Made by a program: the position numbers and the translations under genes. The notes below the pieces were generated by a model. That model did not search any database. It worked only from the letters and a program-made list of their open reading frames with translations, and was not told the origin of the DNA. Of a DNA stretch of 64,000 bases, positions 61,771 to 64,000 are shown one piece after another (position 1 is the stretch's first letter; the number at the start of each line of letters is the position of its first letter). Source of the DNA: Vanilla planifolia. Lineage: Eukaryota > Streptophyta > Magnoliopsida > Asparagales > Orchidaceae. The stretch covers positions 39,582,737-39,646,736 of the forward strand of contig CM043869.1 in assembly GCA_023846275.1 (NCBI GenBank). The letters are read 5' to 3'.

Positions 61771-64000
61771 AGATCGAGCGAAAGCTCATCGATAGTGCTT
61801 CTTTTTAATTATCGGTTCTAACAATTCTTTTGGAGCAGGAAAATGGCATCACCAAAATGTCCATTTTTGTCGCAATGGGGGTTCACCGTGAGCCAACATT
61901 TAGGGACTTGTGATATATTTTGTGACAAAGTTGTATAAGTTTACTTTGGGTTTTCATAGCGTAGAGACAAGAGACTGCTTTGAGGGAAAATGAGATTCGT
62001 GGTTTAGTGTTGGCATCGAAAAAAAAATAATTCTTGTGTAAATGGTTTCTCCGCCAACAAAAGCAAAGGAGAAGAAGAAATTGAATAGGCCCAATTCCAA
62101 TTGGATTGGGGGTGGATGTAGGCTCATTTGGGTAGGAGCCGAACCACTTAAAAAATCGAGTTGTTCTTTCTTTTTTGCACTTTCATTTATGCTCTTATAT
62201 TTTTATTATTCGCTAAAAATTATATTTATTATATTATATATGTGAGATTAATTTAATATTATCATTTAAAAAATCACAATCAATTTACTCTCATCAATGA
62301 ATTCTTTTACAGGAGTAATTTGCATCACTTAAATGTTTATTTGTTTATAATGTAGTTGATATTTATCTTATTTCATAACGACAATTGTCCCTTTCTTTAT
62401 ATGAAGTTTTTAATAAAGTACAAATCATTGATTTTTGAGAAATTCCTATATAGCTTTATAAAAAAAAGTATTTGGAAGGCCATGACTTTAACGACAAATT
62501 ATGCAAATACTACTTCTAAAATAAGAAAAGTAAAGATGACCTTCATTTCAATTGCTTCCTCTTGTGCTTTGATTTTGCAAGTGATGCATTGTTCACTCTA
62601 AATTTTTGTATCCTAAAAAGTTGAACATGATGCTTTTAAATAATTTTAGTTATAATGCTATCGATATTTGCTTTATTTAATTACAACAATTGGCTCTTTA
62701 TGTGAAGGTTTTAATAAAGTGGAAATCATGGATTCTTGAGCAATTCTTATATAATTATATAAAAAAGTATTTAGAAATCCATCTCTTTAGAGGCAAACTA
62801 TACAAATAATGAACGATATAATTTGCATATTTAATACATTATATTAGTGTATAATGATATAATTATATGAACTTACAAATAACTCTTTTTAGTACGTAAC
62901 CAAATCAATTAACTTATAACGACTGTCATATACATTTATATGTATATTATTGAAAATTTTGGATTACTATTACTGGGTTTTTGTCTTTTCTTTATAAACC
63001 CCATATCTTGTTACAAATATGATAGTTTTATATAAGTATAATTTACAAAAAATAATAAACTATTTTTTGCATTTAATGATTTTCTATATGTTAAAATAAG
63101 ATGTTATAATTAGAAGTCACTAATTGAAAATACACCTTAATCATATTTTGAGAAATTGTATTTAAAAATTTTGAATTCACAACCATTTAAAGTACCAAAA
63201 TGCACGATAACACGAGAGACGTGAGACTACTTTTATGGCTATTTTTATTTGAGATTTATGATATCGTTTTAGTTTGTTGCATATGTAATGCATTATATTT
63301 TGTACAATCATATACATTGAATGAACTTACAAATAACTCTTTTAATATTTAATCAAATGAATTAAATTATTATGGCTATTATATACATTTATATGTTTAT
63401 TATTAAAAATACTATTATCATTTTGGGTTTTCATATTTTCTTTATAGATTTTATATCATGTTATGGACATGATTCACAATTATAGGTGTAGTTTATAAAA
63501 AATAATAAGAAACTATTTTTTTTATTTAAAGATTTATTATTTATTAAAATAAAAAATATATGATTAGAAATCACTAATTCAAAATACGTCTAAATTATCT
63601 TTTAAGAATACTTAATTTAAAAATTTTAACTTCCAACCTGTTAAAGTTCCAAAGTGTATGATGACACAAGTGATGTGAGACACATAACATTGCTAGTATT
63701 TAAATTAAATAAATTTCACCAACAATTGATGGTTTGGGGATTAAGGACCACCGATAATTTATTTCTTTGATAGATAATACCTTCATTAACTCTATGATCA
63801 TAACAAAGATGGTAACCAATCATTTGATTACACTTGTATTCCTTTCACATTCACAAAAGATAACAATGATGTTATATAACTATCTCTCTTGTATTTCTTT
63901 CATAACATAACATGGGAAAAACAAACATTTATACTTGAAGTGAAACTTGCGGTGACACATATCTCTGAAGATTTAGGGTGCAACAATGATTGTTATCAAT

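Larger units (their letters stand above)
55502..64000. repeat. Tandem unit 5, cut by the window end
   Basis: The first 8,499 bp of a fifth copy. The array continues past the window. It has a private T at 59100 (others C) and shares C at 55926 with unit 4. Confidence 0.96.

Noticed and set aside
1-64000. CRISPR array or other short regularly spaced repeat system
   Set aside because: The regular repetition is of 14.49-kb units. No short repeat-spacer pattern is present and the introns point to a eukaryote.

Overview
The window looks like nuclear DNA of a flowering plant, probably a eudicot: it is AT-rich, its split genes have short AT-rich introns with GT..AG borders, and its recognisable exons match plant forms of three conserved eukaryotic proteins. 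I see no bacterial, organellar, rRNA or tRNA genes and no transposase or reverse transcriptase. The species cannot be named from the sequence.

The whole window is one head-to-tail tandem array of a unit of about 14,489 bp. Unit limits are arbitrary because the array runs off both ends. Taking base 1 as the phase: unit 1 is 1-14489, unit 2 is 14490-26524 (holding a 20-N gap at 19438-19457 that replaces 2,474 bp present in the other units), unit 3 is 26525-41012, unit 4 is 41013-55501, and unit 5 is 55502-64000 (cut by the window end). By eye the copies differ by only a handful of single bases and one homopolymer length. To move from unit 1 to units 2 (after the gap), 3, 4 and 5, add 12035, 26524, 41012 and 55501; before the gap add 14489 for unit 2.

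Layout of one unit (unit 1 numbering): the end of a CAND1 pseudogene (1-1633); a GC-rich palindromic island (2130-2251); an exon-like open frame with an internal 69-bp duplication (2585-2773); a cluster of diverged repeats (3562-5020); a six-exon MED26-like gene (5129-6269) whose exons join in one open frame of 229 codons but lack the TFIIS N-terminal (LW) domain; two further diverged local duplications (6846-8185); about 3 kb with no recognised gene; one isolated CAND1 exon (11176-11292); a decayed VPS13-like fragment with frameshifts and stops (11425-13425); then the main CAND1 exons (14129 onward), which run into the next unit. All recognised gene parts lie on the plus strand.

The unit is therefore a composite of captured or duplicated genomic pieces of three unrelated genes, with introns kept, so they are not processed retrocopies. 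The composite was amplified very recently or is kept homogeneous. Only the MED26-like part looks able to code for a protein. CAND1 and VPS13 are broken and could act, if at all, at the RNA level. An assembly artefact remains possible for the copy number.
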